Origin: Bacillus sp. AFS098217
GTDB lineage: Bacteria > Bacillota > Bacilli > Bacillales > Bacillaceae_G
Reading direction: 5' to 3'
DNA length: 55,758 nt
Assembly (NCBI RefSeq): GCF_002551815.1
Contig: NZ_NVPR01000079.1
Coordinates: 1 to 55,758 of the forward strand
Part shown: one piece after another, positions 18,044-27,433 of the stretch
Layout of the letters: each line of letters starts with the position of its first letter
How positions within the stretch are numbered: the stretch's first letter is position 1
Notes under the pieces: model-generated
The model's input: only the letters and a program-made list of their open reading frames with translations
Told to the model about the DNA's origin: nothing
Databases searched by the model: none
Translations under genes and position numbers: made by a program

Positions 18044-18065
18044 TCCTTATTATATATCATTTATT

Positions 18066-19043
18066 TTATGCTGCTTTTCTCTTAACAATTAGGTAAATAA
18101 AATAAGGTGCTCCAATAAGTGCTGTAATGATTCCGGCTGGTATTTCAATAGGTGGGATTATAATTCTTCCCACCATATCTGCGCCGACTACAAGTAATGC
18201 ACCAAGTAAAGCCGAAACTGGCAAAAACACTCTACTATCTGAACCAACTAACAAACGTGCTGCATGTGGAATAACAAGACCAACAAAGCCAATTGTTCCT
18301 GCAACCGCTACAGAACTAGCAGCTAATCCAACCGCTGTACCAATTAGTATGAAACGGACAATATTTAAGCGCATACCGAGTCCTCTTACTGTTTCTTCAT
18401 TCAATAAGAGAAGGTTAATTTGTTTATAACTTAAAAACACAATCACAGATCCAACAACGGTCCATGGCCATAGCATTTCAACGTGTTGCATAGACCGTGC
18501 ATATAAACTTCCTTTTAACCAAACAAGTGCCTGTGAGGAATCGAGCGCAAACTTTACAATAATAAATGTAATTAAAGCCTGTAAGCCAGCAGATATTGCG
18601 ACTCCGCATAACGCAAGACTTTCTGGTTTTAACCCGCCTTTTTGGTACGATAACACATAAACAAGTATACTTGCGAGCAGTGCACCCAAAAACGCGGCAA
18701 CAGGAAGCATCATCGGCGGTGCACTCGGGAACACTAAAAGCATCACAACAGCAACAAGTCCTCCTCCAGCAGAAATCCCAATAATATCAGGAGCAGCAAG
18801 CGGATTTCTCGTAATGCTTTGTAAAATAGATCCTGATAGTGCCATATTAATACCTACTAACGCCGCGATTACCAGACGTGGCACACGATATTTTAAAACG
18901 ACTCCTTTCCCTGTTGTTATTTCTTCCACGATTTGCGAAAACGGTGTTGGAACTGCACCTAACCTTAAGCTAAGCACTGCAAAGAGAATTAATAATAGAA
19001 CGCCTACTATCATAATCATTGTGAATCGCCCAAATTTCTTCAT
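18066..19043 (-). CDS. htsC: FecCD-family siderophore permease (HtsC-like)
   Basis: A permease of about 325 residues, FecCD/BtuC fold with about nine to ten membrane helices. Typical features are TRNPLAAPDIIGISAGGG and GTIGFVGLVIPHAARLLVG, the latter being the coupling helix that contacts the ATPase. The start ATG at 19043 overlaps the TGA of the preceding permease (TGATG), indicating translational coupling; GAGGGGTG lies upstream. The symbol is by synteny with staphylococcal hts and is tentative. It is expected to move the ferric siderophore across the membrane together with the 19043-20071 permease. Confidence 0.75.
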   Translation of the reverse strand: MKKFGRFTMIMIVGVLLLILFAVLSLRLGAVPTPFSQIVEEITTGKGVVLKYRVPRLVIAALVGINMALSGSILQSITRNPLAAPDIIGISAGGGLVAVVMLLVFPSAPPMMLPVAAFLGALLASILVYVLSYQKGGLKPESLALCGVAISAGLQALITFIIVKFALDSSQALVWLKGSLYARSMQHVEMLWPWTVVGSVIVFLSYKQINLLLLNEETVRGLGMRLNIVRFILIGTAVGLAASSVAVAGTIGFVGLVIPHAARLLVGSDSRVFLPVSALLGALLVVGADMVGRIIIPPIEIPAGIITALIGAPYFIYLIVKRKAA

Positions 19044-20071
19044 CACATAGCACCCCTCTTTCTTCTCATTAAGTAAACAAAGAATGGTGTGCCAAGCAAT
19101 GCGGTAATAACGCCCACAGGTGTATCTGCTGGATAGGAAACCCACTGCGCTACAAAATCAGCAAAGACAAGTAAGTTCGCTCCAAGTAATGCTGAAAATG
19201 GTATAATGATTCGATAATCTTCACCGACGATTTTCCTTGCAATATGCGGAACCATCAAACCTACAAATCCAATTGGGCCTGCCACTGCAACCCCGCTTCC
19301 AACTAATAGAACAATGATAAGTGCAAAGATGCGGCGTATACGAAGGACATTGATCCCTAATCCCCGCGCTGTTTCTTCACCAAGAGCGAGAATATTCAGC
19401 TGATTTGCTAGTAAAGCCGTAATAATGATAACTGGGCCTGCTGTTACTAATGTTAGCTTTATATCAAGCCAATTTGCCCCAGATAATTTACCAGCCATCC
19501 AGTATAAAATTTCATTTAGTTGTGTTTCATATAATAAAATAGATCCTGTTGTTACAGAACCAAGAAAGAAACTAACCGCAATCCCAGCCAATACAAGACG
19601 CGACGGTGTATACTCTCCGCGAAACGCCAATGAATAAACAACACTGCCACCAACTGCAGCACCAACAAAAGCTGCTATTAAAATAACAAAGCTCGCATCC
19701 TTATCACCAAAAATTAAAAGAGCTAACACGACAAAGCAAGAAGCACCTTGGTTTACCCCCATAATTTCTGGATCTGACAACGGATTACGTGTAATTCCTT
19801 GTAATAAGCACCCCGCAACTGCTAGCGCAGCACCAATTAATATTGCGAGTAAAACACGCGGCATACGTACATGCCACACTGTATAATAAATTAAGTTTTT
19901 CGTATCCGCTGAAAATACTTCATGCAGATTAGATAGTGTAAGGCCTTTCACACGAAATAAAACAGAAATACTAGCGATTACTAGTAATAATAGAAAGAAA
20001 AAAATAAATTTAAAAACAGAAGGAGCATACGGAAAAAGTTCCCGTTTGCTCTCTAATTGTTCCTCCTTCAA
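19043..20071 (-). CDS. htsB: FecCD-family siderophore permease (HtsB-like)
   Basis: A permease of about 342 residues, partner of the next gene in a heterodimeric FecCD channel. It shows TRNPLSDPEIMGVNQGAS and GPIGFVGLMVPHIARKIVG. I prefer the TTG at 20071 as start because AGGGAG is 9-10 bases upstream and it falls just after the lipoprotein stop; a longer in-frame ORF to 20125 would overlap the lipoprotein gene by 41 bases. The length then equals that known for HtsB (about 343). Symbol by synteny only. Confidence 0.75.
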   Translation of the reverse strand: MKEEQLESKRELFPYAPSVFKFIFFFLLLLVIASISVLFRVKGLTLSNLHEVFSADTKNLIYYTVWHVRMPRVLLAILIGAALAVAGCLLQGITRNPLSDPEIMGVNQGASCFVVLALLIFGDKDASFVILIAAFVGAAVGGSVVYSLAFRGEYTPSRLVLAGIAVSFFLGSVTTGSILLYETQLNEILYWMAGKLSGANWLDIKLTLVTAGPVIIITALLANQLNILALGEETARGLGINVLRIRRIFALIIVLLVGSGVAVAGPIGFVGLMVPHIARKIVGEDYRIIIPFSALLGANLLVFADFVAQWVSYPADTPVGVITALLGTPFFVYLMRRKRGAM

Positions 20072-20084
20072 AGCAGTCCACTCC

Positions 20085-21047
20085 CTACTTAGCTGACTGA
20101 CCAGTGAAAGCTGGAATGGCTTCATCTAAAATTTTTGATGCTGCAATTGGCCCGCGGCCACGCGCCCATAGGTTACGATCCACATCAATTACATGTTTTT
20201 CTTTTACAGCTTTTAAGTTATTATATAGTGGGTTTTCTTTAAATTTCTCAACTTTTTCACCATATAAGAATATGTAATCCGGATTAATTTCATTTAAGCG
20301 TTCCATAGTGATTTTTGCGATTTCCGCCTTACCTTCTGTTTGCTCTTTTTTACCTTCAAATGCATATTTCACACCAATGTCTGTCATTAATGTTCCAATA
20401 AAGGAATCTTTAATCCAAACAGAAAATTCACCATCAAACGCACCAATTACAACTGCAGTTGGTTCACCTTTTATTTGTTCTTTTGTTTTGGCAATCTTAT
20501 CTGTTAACTCTTTCTTTATCTCTTTTGCCTTATCTTCTTTACCAACAGCTTTTGCAATGGTATCAACATTTTCTAATACTTCTTGATAGCTATTATCGTC
20601 TAAAGCAATCGTTGGTGCGATATCTTGTAATTCTTTCTTCACCATATTATGACGATCCTTACTCGCAATAATTAAATCTGGCGTTGCTGATTGAATTACC
20701 TCTAAGTTTGGTGCTTTCCTCTCACCTACATCCGTTGTTTGTTTCACTTTATCTTGTAAGTATTCTGGAACTTTTGTTTTTCCTATCCCTGCAGTTGCAA
20801 CTGGTGTCACTCCTAAAGCTGTTAATGTATCAGTAAATGAGAAGTCCAGTGCTACCACTCGTTTTGGAGTTTCCTTCAACTCTGTTTCTCCCCACGCGTT
20901 CTTAATTTTTACTACTCCAGTTTGTTTTGTTGCTTCTGCTTTATCTTCTTTCTTCACCGTCTCTTTTGATTCCGCTCCACATCCGGAAAGAGCACCCACC
21001 GCTAACGAAAATGCTAATGCGGCAATACCAATTTTCTGTCTTTTCAT
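20085..21047 (-). CDS. htsA: Siderophore-binding lipoprotein (HtsA-like)
   Basis: A substrate-binding lipoprotein of about 320 residues, cluster of FecB/FepB/HtsA. The signal peptide runs to a lipobox LSGC (cysteine near residue 23), followed by a charged linker and two TroA-like lobes (GVVKIKNAWGETELKETPKR; LEVIQSATPDLIIASKDRH; YIFLYGEKVEKF). ATG 21047 is preferred, with GGGGGAT 8 bases upstream. A Fur-box-like site (21071-21090) lies just upstream, so the importer operon has its own iron-controlled promoter. HtsA binds ferric staphyloferrin A through conserved arginines; whether these are conserved needs an alignment. Confidence 0.8.
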   Translation of the reverse strand: MKRQKIGIAALAFSLAVGALSGCGAESKETVKKEDKAEATKQTGVVKIKNAWGETELKETPKRVVALDFSFTDTLTALGVTPVATAGIGKTKVPEYLQDKVKQTTDVGERKAPNLEVIQSATPDLIIASKDRHNMVKKELQDIAPTIALDDNSYQEVLENVDTIAKAVGKEDKAKEIKKELTDKIAKTKEQIKGEPTAVVIGAFDGEFSVWIKDSFIGTLMTDIGVKYAFEGKKEQTEGKAEIAKITMERLNEINPDYIFLYGEKVEKFKENPLYNNLKAVKEKHVIDVDRNLWARGRGPIAASKILDEAIPAFTGQSAK

Positions 21048-21070
21048 TATGTAATCCCCCATCCACTAAT

Positions 21071-21090
21071 ATTGATAATCATTTTCATTT
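21071..21090 (-). promoter_or_regulatory. Fur box of the importer operon
   Basis: The minus strand reads TGAAAATGATTATCAAT, close to the Fur consensus GATAATGATTATCATTATC. It is about 25-45 bases before the lipoprotein start and within the gap after the racemase gene. Confidence 0.8.
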
Positions 21091-21126
21091 AATATAATAA
21101 CATAATTTTGATAATTGTCTATACTT

Positions 21127-22224
21127 TTACAAATTATGCACCTTTTGTATGACATCATCGAATACATATTGTTTACGTACAAATGAAGAAGACATCCCAC
21201 TTTGCATCCCGCTATATACTGGAACAAACTGAATTTTGTCACCGACACGATATGTTATACTATCTGTTATATCAATAATTAAATGATCACTACTTCCGCC
21301 AAGAATTTCGATATGCTCATCAAGTGGATATAATCCGCTAATATCCAAATCTTGTCGACCAATCGCAACGATAGCCCGCAATCGTTCTCCTTTCTCTTCA
21401 AAACATGGAACTTGACCAAAAGCGTTTTTTCCAATCACTCCTTTAGGCATCGAGGGCTTTCTTTTCATCTCAATAATCTCAGCTTCCACCAAAAATATAT
21501 CTTGGTACATAAAAGGAATGTTCTTCCCATATGCTGTTTCTTTCCCGAGGAAAATAGCTTCGCCAATCCGAAGAGAATTGACACGCCCTATGTCTTTCCT
21601 CTGTAAGATAAGAGGTAAAGAACTAGAATTTCCGCCCGAAATAATTGAAAGTGGCTGTGCGATTTTTCTTTCCACTAACTCAGCTAATTGTGTTAACTCT
21701 CGTAAAGAAGACTCAGTTGGAATCACACCGCTAAAACAAGTGAAATTAGCTCCAATACCAAAAAGTTCTATTCCTTGCACTTCAACTACCCTTTGTGCAG
21801 TCTCTACCGTTTGTTCAGGCAGTATCCCTTCACGAAGATCTCCTAAATCTACCATTAAAATAACCTTATGTATTTTTCCGCATCGTACTGCCGCCCTTCC
21901 TAACGCTTCAATCACACAAAATTCAGAATTCAAACTAATATCTACAGTCTGAACCGTCTCCTCCACTTCTGATAAGGCTGGTGTACGAATTAAAAGCAAT
22001 TCTACACCGCTTCCCATCAGCGAACGGATTTTTTGGAGATGTTGTAATCTTGAATCCGCAAACCTTGTAAATCCAACTTCGCTTAAAATTTCAATTACTT
22101 TTGTTGCAGCCCCCACTCCTTTAGTTACAGGAAAACACATAATATTTGCACGCTCGCACAGTTGTTTCATCATAAGAGCATTATGTTTTAATTTTGAAAG
22201 GTGTATTTTCATAATGGGTAGCAT
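21127..22224 (-). CDS. sfaC: SfaC-like PLP-dependent amino acid racemase
   Basis: A 365-residue fold-type III PLP enzyme with an alanine racemase-type N-terminal barrel. The PLP lysine is K35 in FPVTKGVGAA; conserved strands follow (ILMVDLGDLREGILPE; IGANFTCFSGVIP; SIISGGNSSSLPL; VNSLRIGEAIFLG). It resembles the ornithine/amino acid racemase subgroup. In the staphyloferrin A locus SfaC is thought to supply D-ornithine, the backbone that carries two citrates. It is third in the sfaABC order, 12 bases after sfaB, with GGAGGG before the ATG at 22224. The symbol is inferred from synteny and family. Confidence 0.7.
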   Translation of the reverse strand: MLPIMKIHLSKLKHNALMMKQLCERANIMCFPVTKGVGAATKVIEILSEVGFTRFADSRLQHLQKIRSLMGSGVELLLIRTPALSEVEETVQTVDISLNSEFCVIEALGRAAVRCGKIHKVILMVDLGDLREGILPEQTVETAQRVVEVQGIELFGIGANFTCFSGVIPTESSLRELTQLAELVERKIAQPLSIISGGNSSSLPLILQRKDIGRVNSLRIGEAIFLGKETAYGKNIPFMYQDIFLVEAEIIEMKRKPSMPKGVIGKNAFGQVPCFEEKGERLRAIVAIGRQDLDISGLYPLDEHIEILGGSSDHLIIDITDSITYRVGDKIQFVPVYSGMQSGMSSSFVRKQYVFDDVIQKVHNL

Positions 22225-22236
22225 GTTGCATCCCTC

Positions 22237-24042
22237 CTACATACAAAGCGGATTTGCAAAATTTGTATATAAATACGATTTTGCCTGATCATGTATTCTC
22301 ATCGAAAAAAGTGCCTTTGTTTCAATGAAAGGAGCAAATATTGCTGCTTTTTGCTCTTTTGTTGCCCCTGCCATAAAATCTTCCACAACATTTGTAACAA
22401 TTCTCCATAACTCTTTTTCTTGTATATCATCAATCGTTCTCGCTATTGTAAATAACAAATCTCCAAAATGATTTTGTAAAACAGAATGAATGAATTTGTT
22501 ATACACCTCGTTCATATCATCCGTAAACAACGCAGCTTCTTGCATGCTATCAAGATTTATCCATTTTGCTAATTTCTCTTTATGAATTCTCACCCCACCA
22601 AGATCACGAACAAGAATACGAGTTACTTCACCATCTTTTGTAGCAATAATCGAATTTTGCATATGTCCCTCTAAGGCTATCCCATACTGTAAAACAAGCT
22701 CCAATAATGGAAGCATCACTTTTTCAGTATAATGAGAGATATAATAAAATACATCTTCTTTACCAATGTCTTCCTTTCCGAAATATGTACGCATGATATC
22801 TAAAATGACCGGTTCATTTTCTTTTAATGGATTACTTGCTGTTAAACTAGCACCGACCCATAGTAATTCTCCTTCTCTTCTATATTGATTTGGGTCTTCT
22901 CGTAAAATAAATGCTAGATTACGTCCTAAATCTCTATTATTCTGTTTAGAAAAGTAAGCTCCTACCCGCTCTCTTATAACAACGACAGATTGCTCTAACT
23001 GTTGCTCCTTTTTATATATGCTATCTAGTACTTCGGATAATAACGGGCCATTTACTGTAATTTCTGGCGATACAGTACGAACAGCACTCGTTGCTTGTGC
23101 CCGTACTGGAAGTTTCACATGATATGGTAGTTCTAATATATTCATTGTTCGAAATGATAGTGTTGCACGTGAAGACAATTGATATGGAATTGGAATAATC
23201 CATCCTTCTTCCAATTCTGGACCGTATTCTTCTTGTAATACATGCTCATATTGCCATGGATGAATAAGAAATGGATAATAATCTTCCATTCTTTTCTCTT
23301 TATTTATAAGTAATGTATATACTGCTTCATATAAATCTGATGAACTTTCGTATATGAGTGGTTTTTTTATATGATCTCCTGTTACTTCAGCTACATCTTT
23401 ATGAACAAGCAAAACGTTTAATGGAACAACATGTTCAAATTCTGGTGCATACAACTTTACTTCTTCTTTTAATAAACCAAGTTTCGTTTTCGTAGATGGA
23501 TGAAGCGGATGGCCTTCAATAACGAGTGATTCCGTATAAATAAACTCATCAAATGGTAGGCATATTTTTAAAGTTTTTAAAAATTGATATAGATTATTTG
23601 GCCTTGTTTTTGTTACAAACATAACGTTTGTCTCTAACTGTTGTTTCACCCATTCTTGTTTTCGATCCCACGCCTCATACGCTAACTCTAAATTGGTTAC
23701 ACTGTTTTCCAATTCTTCTTGTAAAGATTGTGAAATATGAATACGCAAAAATGGAGCTACTTCTTCCAAAAACATTGACAATGACTCAATCCATCTTATA
23801 TGTCCACGAACTTTAAAACGAATTGGGAATATGAACTCGTATCGTTCAAATGCGCCTTCTTGCTTTACTTCTAACAATAATTCCACATCGTTTAAGCTAT
23901 CTACAACTTCTATAGCCTGCTCGTGTTTGCATATCGTACAACTCTCTTGTAACACCTTCTCTCGAATAAGTGCATTACAAAAACGATTTAAAATACTCCG
24001 TTCTGCTTTTACTCTATTAACTCGTTTGCTTTGAATGGACAA
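22237..24042 (-). CDS. sfaB: NIS siderophore synthetase (SfaB-like, IucA/IucC)
   Basis: A 601-residue NRPS-independent siderophore synthetase. IucA/IucC core motifs are VIEGHPLHPSTKTKLGL (residues about 174-190), FLIHPWQYEHVL, a RATLSFRTM stretch and GIALEGHMQNSI followed by VRDLGGVRIH. The C-terminal part is FhuF-like. Such enzymes adenylate a citrate carboxylate and condense it with an amine; in staphyloferrin A synthesis SfaB adds the second citrate. The start is TTG at 24042 with GAGGGGGAG 5 bases upstream, overlapping the MFS gene by 26 bases. Order MFS-synthetase-racemase matches sfaA-sfaB-sfaC exactly. Confidence 0.8.
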   Translation of the reverse strand: MSIQSKRVNRVKAERSILNRFCNALIREKVLQESCTICKHEQAIEVVDSLNDVELLLEVKQEGAFERYEFIFPIRFKVRGHIRWIESLSMFLEEVAPFLRIHISQSLQEELENSVTNLELAYEAWDRKQEWVKQQLETNVMFVTKTRPNNLYQFLKTLKICLPFDEFIYTESLVIEGHPLHPSTKTKLGLLKEEVKLYAPEFEHVVPLNVLLVHKDVAEVTGDHIKKPLIYESSSDLYEAVYTLLINKEKRMEDYYPFLIHPWQYEHVLQEEYGPELEEGWIIPIPYQLSSRATLSFRTMNILELPYHVKLPVRAQATSAVRTVSPEITVNGPLLSEVLDSIYKKEQQLEQSVVVIRERVGAYFSKQNNRDLGRNLAFILREDPNQYRREGELLWVGASLTASNPLKENEPVILDIMRTYFGKEDIGKEDVFYYISHYTEKVMLPLLELVLQYGIALEGHMQNSIIATKDGEVTRILVRDLGGVRIHKEKLAKWINLDSMQEAALFTDDMNEVYNKFIHSVLQNHFGDLLFTIARTIDDIQEKELWRIVTNVVEDFMAGATKEQKAAIFAPFIETKALFSMRIHDQAKSYLYTNFANPLCM

Positions 24043-25225
24043 ACTCGCTCCCCCTCTTCTTTTGTTGTTTCAGACTGATAAATTGAAATAAAAGTGGAAT
24101 CATACATACAATCCCCATCAAAATAAATGTTTCGACAATCCCAACATATTCAAGAGAATAACTAACTAAAATTGACCCGAGTGGAATCATCCCTCGATCC
24201 ATCAGCACTACGCTAAGCATTAGTCCTCGCTCTTCCTCACGGACATGATGCTGAAAATAAACACGATTACTTGATCGTAATAGCTGACCAAATAAACCAA
24301 TAGAGAATAAGAGAATAAAAAATACATATGTATTACTAATAATCAGTAGCGCTAAAGAAATGGAAAATAGAATTAAGCTAGTATAATACAGACGCACTTC
24401 TGAAATATAGCACAGTGCTTTCGGCAGAATTATAGTAGCTATAATTGCACCAATTGCAGCTGATGACATAGCAATTCCAAACACTTCTGCTTTTCCCGTA
24501 AATTGTTTTGAAACAAGCGCTGGCAAGACAGACGTATAGGAAAAACCGAAAGCCATTGTAATAAGTGATGTCACAAAGATATTTCTTCCCATTTTGTCAT
24601 AAGAGAAATACGCAATAATCTGTTTCCAACTCGCTTTTCTCTTTTCTTTTCGTTTTTTCATCGGTTGATCTTTCATTGATAAAACAAGAACCCAGGCAAT
24701 AAGTGAACAAACGGCCTGCATCATAAATGTTAATGTAATATGCCCTGCTGCGATAAGAAATCCTGCTAATGCCGGGCCTGTTGATCGACAAACATTCATA
24801 ACAAATGAATGCATGGAAATCAGTTTGCTAATTTGATTATTTGTATCAATATCTGAAAGAAGTGTATTCCGATTTGGTGTCTCTAATGCACTAATTACCC
24901 CTCGTATAAATGAAAAAAGTAAAAAAACAAAATATGAAGGAGTAACGAAAGCAGCATAAATCGCAAGTAAAGTTGTCAATACAAATCCCCAAAAAGAATA
25001 TGATTTCATTAATTTGACACGCGGATATAAATCACACAGTTTTCCTGCATACACACTAAATAATGCAATAGGAATAAGTCGTACAAAGTTTAACCACCCT
25101 AAATAAGTTGCACTATGGTACAAATCATAAACGTACCAATTGATAGCGGTCATTCCGAGCCAATTCCCCATAAACAAAAAAAATGAACTAATAAAAAAAG
25201 GTTTTCGAATAAGAATCACCCCCAA
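24017..25225 (-). CDS. sfaA: MFS siderophore exporter (SfaA-like)
   Basis: A 402-residue major facilitator with about twelve membrane segments, similar in type to EntS-like and staphyloferrin exporters. The first loop reads YAGKLCDLYPRVKLMK, as in MFS drug/siderophore exporters. By synteny it should secrete the siderophore. The start is uncertain: the TTG at 25225 lacks a good ribosome site, while a GGGGGTG site lies just after it and would fit initiation at an unusual codon a few residues later. It is first gene of the operon, with a Fur-box-like site about 35-55 bases upstream. Confidence 0.75.
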   Translation of the reverse strand: MGVILIRKPFFISSFFLFMGNWLGMTAINWYVYDLYHSATYLGWLNFVRLIPIALFSVYAGKLCDLYPRVKLMKSYSFWGFVLTTLLAIYAAFVTPSYFVFLLFSFIRGVISALETPNRNTLLSDIDTNNQISKLISMHSFVMNVCRSTGPALAGFLIAAGHITLTFMMQAVCSLIAWVLVLSMKDQPMKKRKEKRKASWKQIIAYFSYDKMGRNIFVTSLITMAFGFSYTSVLPALVSKQFTGKAEVFGIAMSSAAIGAIIATIILPKALCYISEVRLYYTSLILFSISLALLIISNTYVFFILLFSIGLFGQLLRSSNRVYFQHHVREEERGLMLSVVLMDRGMIPLGSILVSYSLEYVGIVETFILMGIVCMIPLLFQFISLKQQKKRGSEFVHSKQTS

Positions 25226-25258
25226 TTTTTTGTTGCAATTTTAAATAGACTCTTTATA

Positions 25259-25279
25259 ATTGAAAATGATTATCAATGT
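25259..25279. promoter_or_regulatory. Fur box in the sfaA/sfaD divergent promoter
   Basis: TTGAAAATGATTATCAATGT closely resembles the Fur consensus. It is in the middle of the roughly 120 bases between the divergent exporter and synthetase genes, so it can repress both by iron. Confidence 0.85.
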
Positions 25280-25347
25280 CGCTATAGGAACAATATAAAA
25301 TATTCTCTCTTTTTTGTAAAGATTAAAAATTAAGAAAGGTGGTTCCT

Positions 25348-27327
25348 ATGCAATTAAATAGCATTCATTCATTTGATATAGAAGAACAAACACTATTTTC
25401 TTTTTTACAGCAAAATCATCCACCGTTACATGAAACATATAAACAAAATCTATCTAAAGGGCGGGAGGGTATATTAGAACGCCTCCTCTCTTCTGTCATT
25501 CGAGAAAATATAAGCAATCTAATGGATACTGCGGTAACGTTTCAAAAATCATATGAAACATTTATTTCTATTTCAACAGACGATTGTCCAGATTATTTAC
25601 TAGACTATGTACATGCACACCAGAAGTTATTTGAAAAATCTTCTCTGATACAAGCTTTATATTTTAAGAAACAAGACTGTTACTTACTTGTACCAATTCA
25701 ACAAATATATGCTTTTGATCGTCCAATTGTACATGGTCCATATATACATATATCACCATCTACACAAAAAGAAATTACGCATCCAAACGAAGTATTAGCT
25801 TTAATTTTCCAAGAAGATTGGGAGGGACCTTCTTCCTATTTTCATATGTTTGAAGAAGATTTGGCTAACAGTGCTGCTAATTTATCCTTGGCCTATACAT
25901 TTCATGAACAATCTAATGCAGTTTCAACATTAGCTGCAGCGGCCCAAACAGATGATCATTATACTTTTTTTGAACAACTTGTTATCGAAGGACACCCTTG
26001 CCATCCGGGAGCAAAAATGAGAAAAGGCTTAAATCCTGAAGAAACAATCGCTTATTCAGCAGAATTTAAAAATATGATTCCACTCCGGTTTGTAGCCGTT
26101 CATAAACAAAATGTAAGTACCGCATTTATGAACTCACAAGATTGGAATCCTATCATTTTTTCTTTTGAACCTATATTAAAAATCGAAGCAAAGATACGAT
26201 TGGGCGATAAAATAAATGATTATTTTTTATTACCTATCCATCCTTGGCAAACGATTCATACATTGCAAGAATTATATAAAGCGGAAGTTCAACAGGAAAA
26301 AATGATTATTTTTGATTATGACGCACCATATGTAGCTGGCATGTCATTTCGTACCATCTTCCCGGCAAATTATGAAACAAGAAGACCTCATTATAAATTA
26401 ACAACAAATGTTCATTTAACGGGGGAAGTGCGGACATTATCAGAACAGACAATTCATAACGGTCCTCTGATGAGTAACATATTACAAAAAATTATGAAAG
26501 AAGATACAAGTATCGATGAGACAACATTTATTCCGATTATGGAACGTGCTGGTGCACATTTCCTCGATATAAATGACTCTAATATAGATTGGCAAACACT
26601 GAGAAGCGAAAATCTCGCATGTGTCATTCGTGATAATGTTCACTCCTATATTCATAAAGACGAATGGGCTATTGTAGGTTCTGCTCTCGTTGCATCAGTA
26701 CATGGAGCAAATCAACCTCTTATCACTGAACTTATCGAACTGTATAAATCAAAACATCACCTAACATTACATGATGCAATCGTTATATTTATTGAGAAAT
26801 ATGTAACTAATGCTTTAACTGGATTCATTCCACTCATGGTGAAATATGGAATTGGTCTGGAAGGTCATCTACAAAATACAGTGCCTGTCTTTAAAAAAGA
26901 TGGTACACCAGATCGACTTCTTGTACGTGATTGGGAAGGCATCCGAGTTCATCGTGGTCGCTTACAGCAAGCAGGAATTGACATTACAAACTTCCATCAC
27001 AAATCTCGAATTTTAGTTGATGATGAAAAGAGTGTACGAAATAAAGTATTTTACTCAGTAATGCAAAATCACTTTGGAGAATTATTTATTCATGTCAGCC
27101 GTTTCTATAAAATTGATGAACAACTGCTTTGGAATATTGTAAAACGAGTTACACAAAATATTTTTATGGATTTACGCCAAGACATGCGCTATATACAAAA
27201 TGCAGCTGCGGATTATGATGTTTTCTTTGCAGAAAAGGTAGACTATAAGGCTTTAACGCTCATGCGGATGATGGGTGAAGCACATTCCTACTTTTATGTA
27301 AAAGTTGATAATCCATTGTATAAATGA
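25348..27327 (+). CDS. sfaD: NIS siderophore synthetase (SfaD-like, IucA/IucC)
   Basis: A synthetase of about 659 residues, transcribed opposite to the other biosynthesis genes as sfaD is in S. aureus. Motifs: VIEGHPCHPGAKMRKGL, LLPIHPWQTIHTL, GMSFRTIFPANYETRRPHYK, GLEGHLQNTV and LLVRDWEGIRVH. SfaD is known to join the first citrate to the side-chain amine of D-ornithine. ATG 25348 is chosen because AAAGGTGG lies 5 bases upstream; the GTG at 25339 is inside that ribosome site. It is iron-controlled through the shared Fur box, and a terminator follows immediately. Confidence 0.8.
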   Translation: MQLNSIHSFDIEEQTLFSFLQQNHPPLHETYKQNLSKGREGILERLLSSVIRENISNLMDTAVTFQKSYETFISISTDDCPDYLLDYVHAHQKLFEKSSLIQALYFKKQDCYLLVPIQQIYAFDRPIVHGPYIHISPSTQKEITHPNEVLALIFQEDWEGPSSYFHMFEEDLANSAANLSLAYTFHEQSNAVSTLAAAAQTDDHYTFFEQLVIEGHPCHPGAKMRKGLNPEETIAYSAEFKNMIPLRFVAVHKQNVSTAFMNSQDWNPIIFSFEPILKIEAKIRLGDKINDYFLLPIHPWQTIHTLQELYKAEVQQEKMIIFDYDAPYVAGMSFRTIFPANYETRRPHYKLTTNVHLTGEVRTLSEQTIHNGPLMSNILQKIMKEDTSIDETTFIPIMERAGAHFLDINDSNIDWQTLRSENLACVIRDNVHSYIHKDEWAIVGSALVASVHGANQPLITELIELYKSKHHLTLHDAIVIFIEKYVTNALTGFIPLMVKYGIGLEGHLQNTVPVFKKDGTPDRLLVRDWEGIRVHRGRLQQAGIDITNFHHKSRILVDDEKSVRNKVFYSVMQNHFGELFIHVSRFYKIDEQLLWNIVKRVTQNIFMDLRQDMRYIQNAAADYDVFFAEKVDYKALTLMRMMGEAHSYFYVKVDNPLYK

Positions 27328-27328
27328 T

Positions 27329-27370
27329 AAAACATCCTTCTTTTCTCATTAGAGTGAAGAAGGATGTTTT
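27329..27370 (+). terminator. sfaD terminator
   Basis: AAAACATCCTTCTT and its perfect complement, 14-base loop, ending in TTTT; just past the sfaD stop. Confidence 0.85.
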
Positions 27371-27433
27371 ACATTCATTTTCCTTTATACATGTTCTGTA
27401 TACACGTATCTCGATCTACATTACTCTAATCCA

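Noticed and set aside
22237-27327. Petrobactin (asb) assignment for the two IucA/IucC genes
   Set aside because: The catechol-supplying partners (AsbC-F, 3,4-dihydroxybenzoate genes) are absent and the gene order and racemase match sfaABC/sfaD instead.
22237-27327. Vibrioferrin or staphyloferrin B cluster
   Set aside because: No ATP-grasp (PvsA), PLP decarboxylase set or Sbn-type additional enzymes are present; the four-gene content fits staphyloferrin A best.
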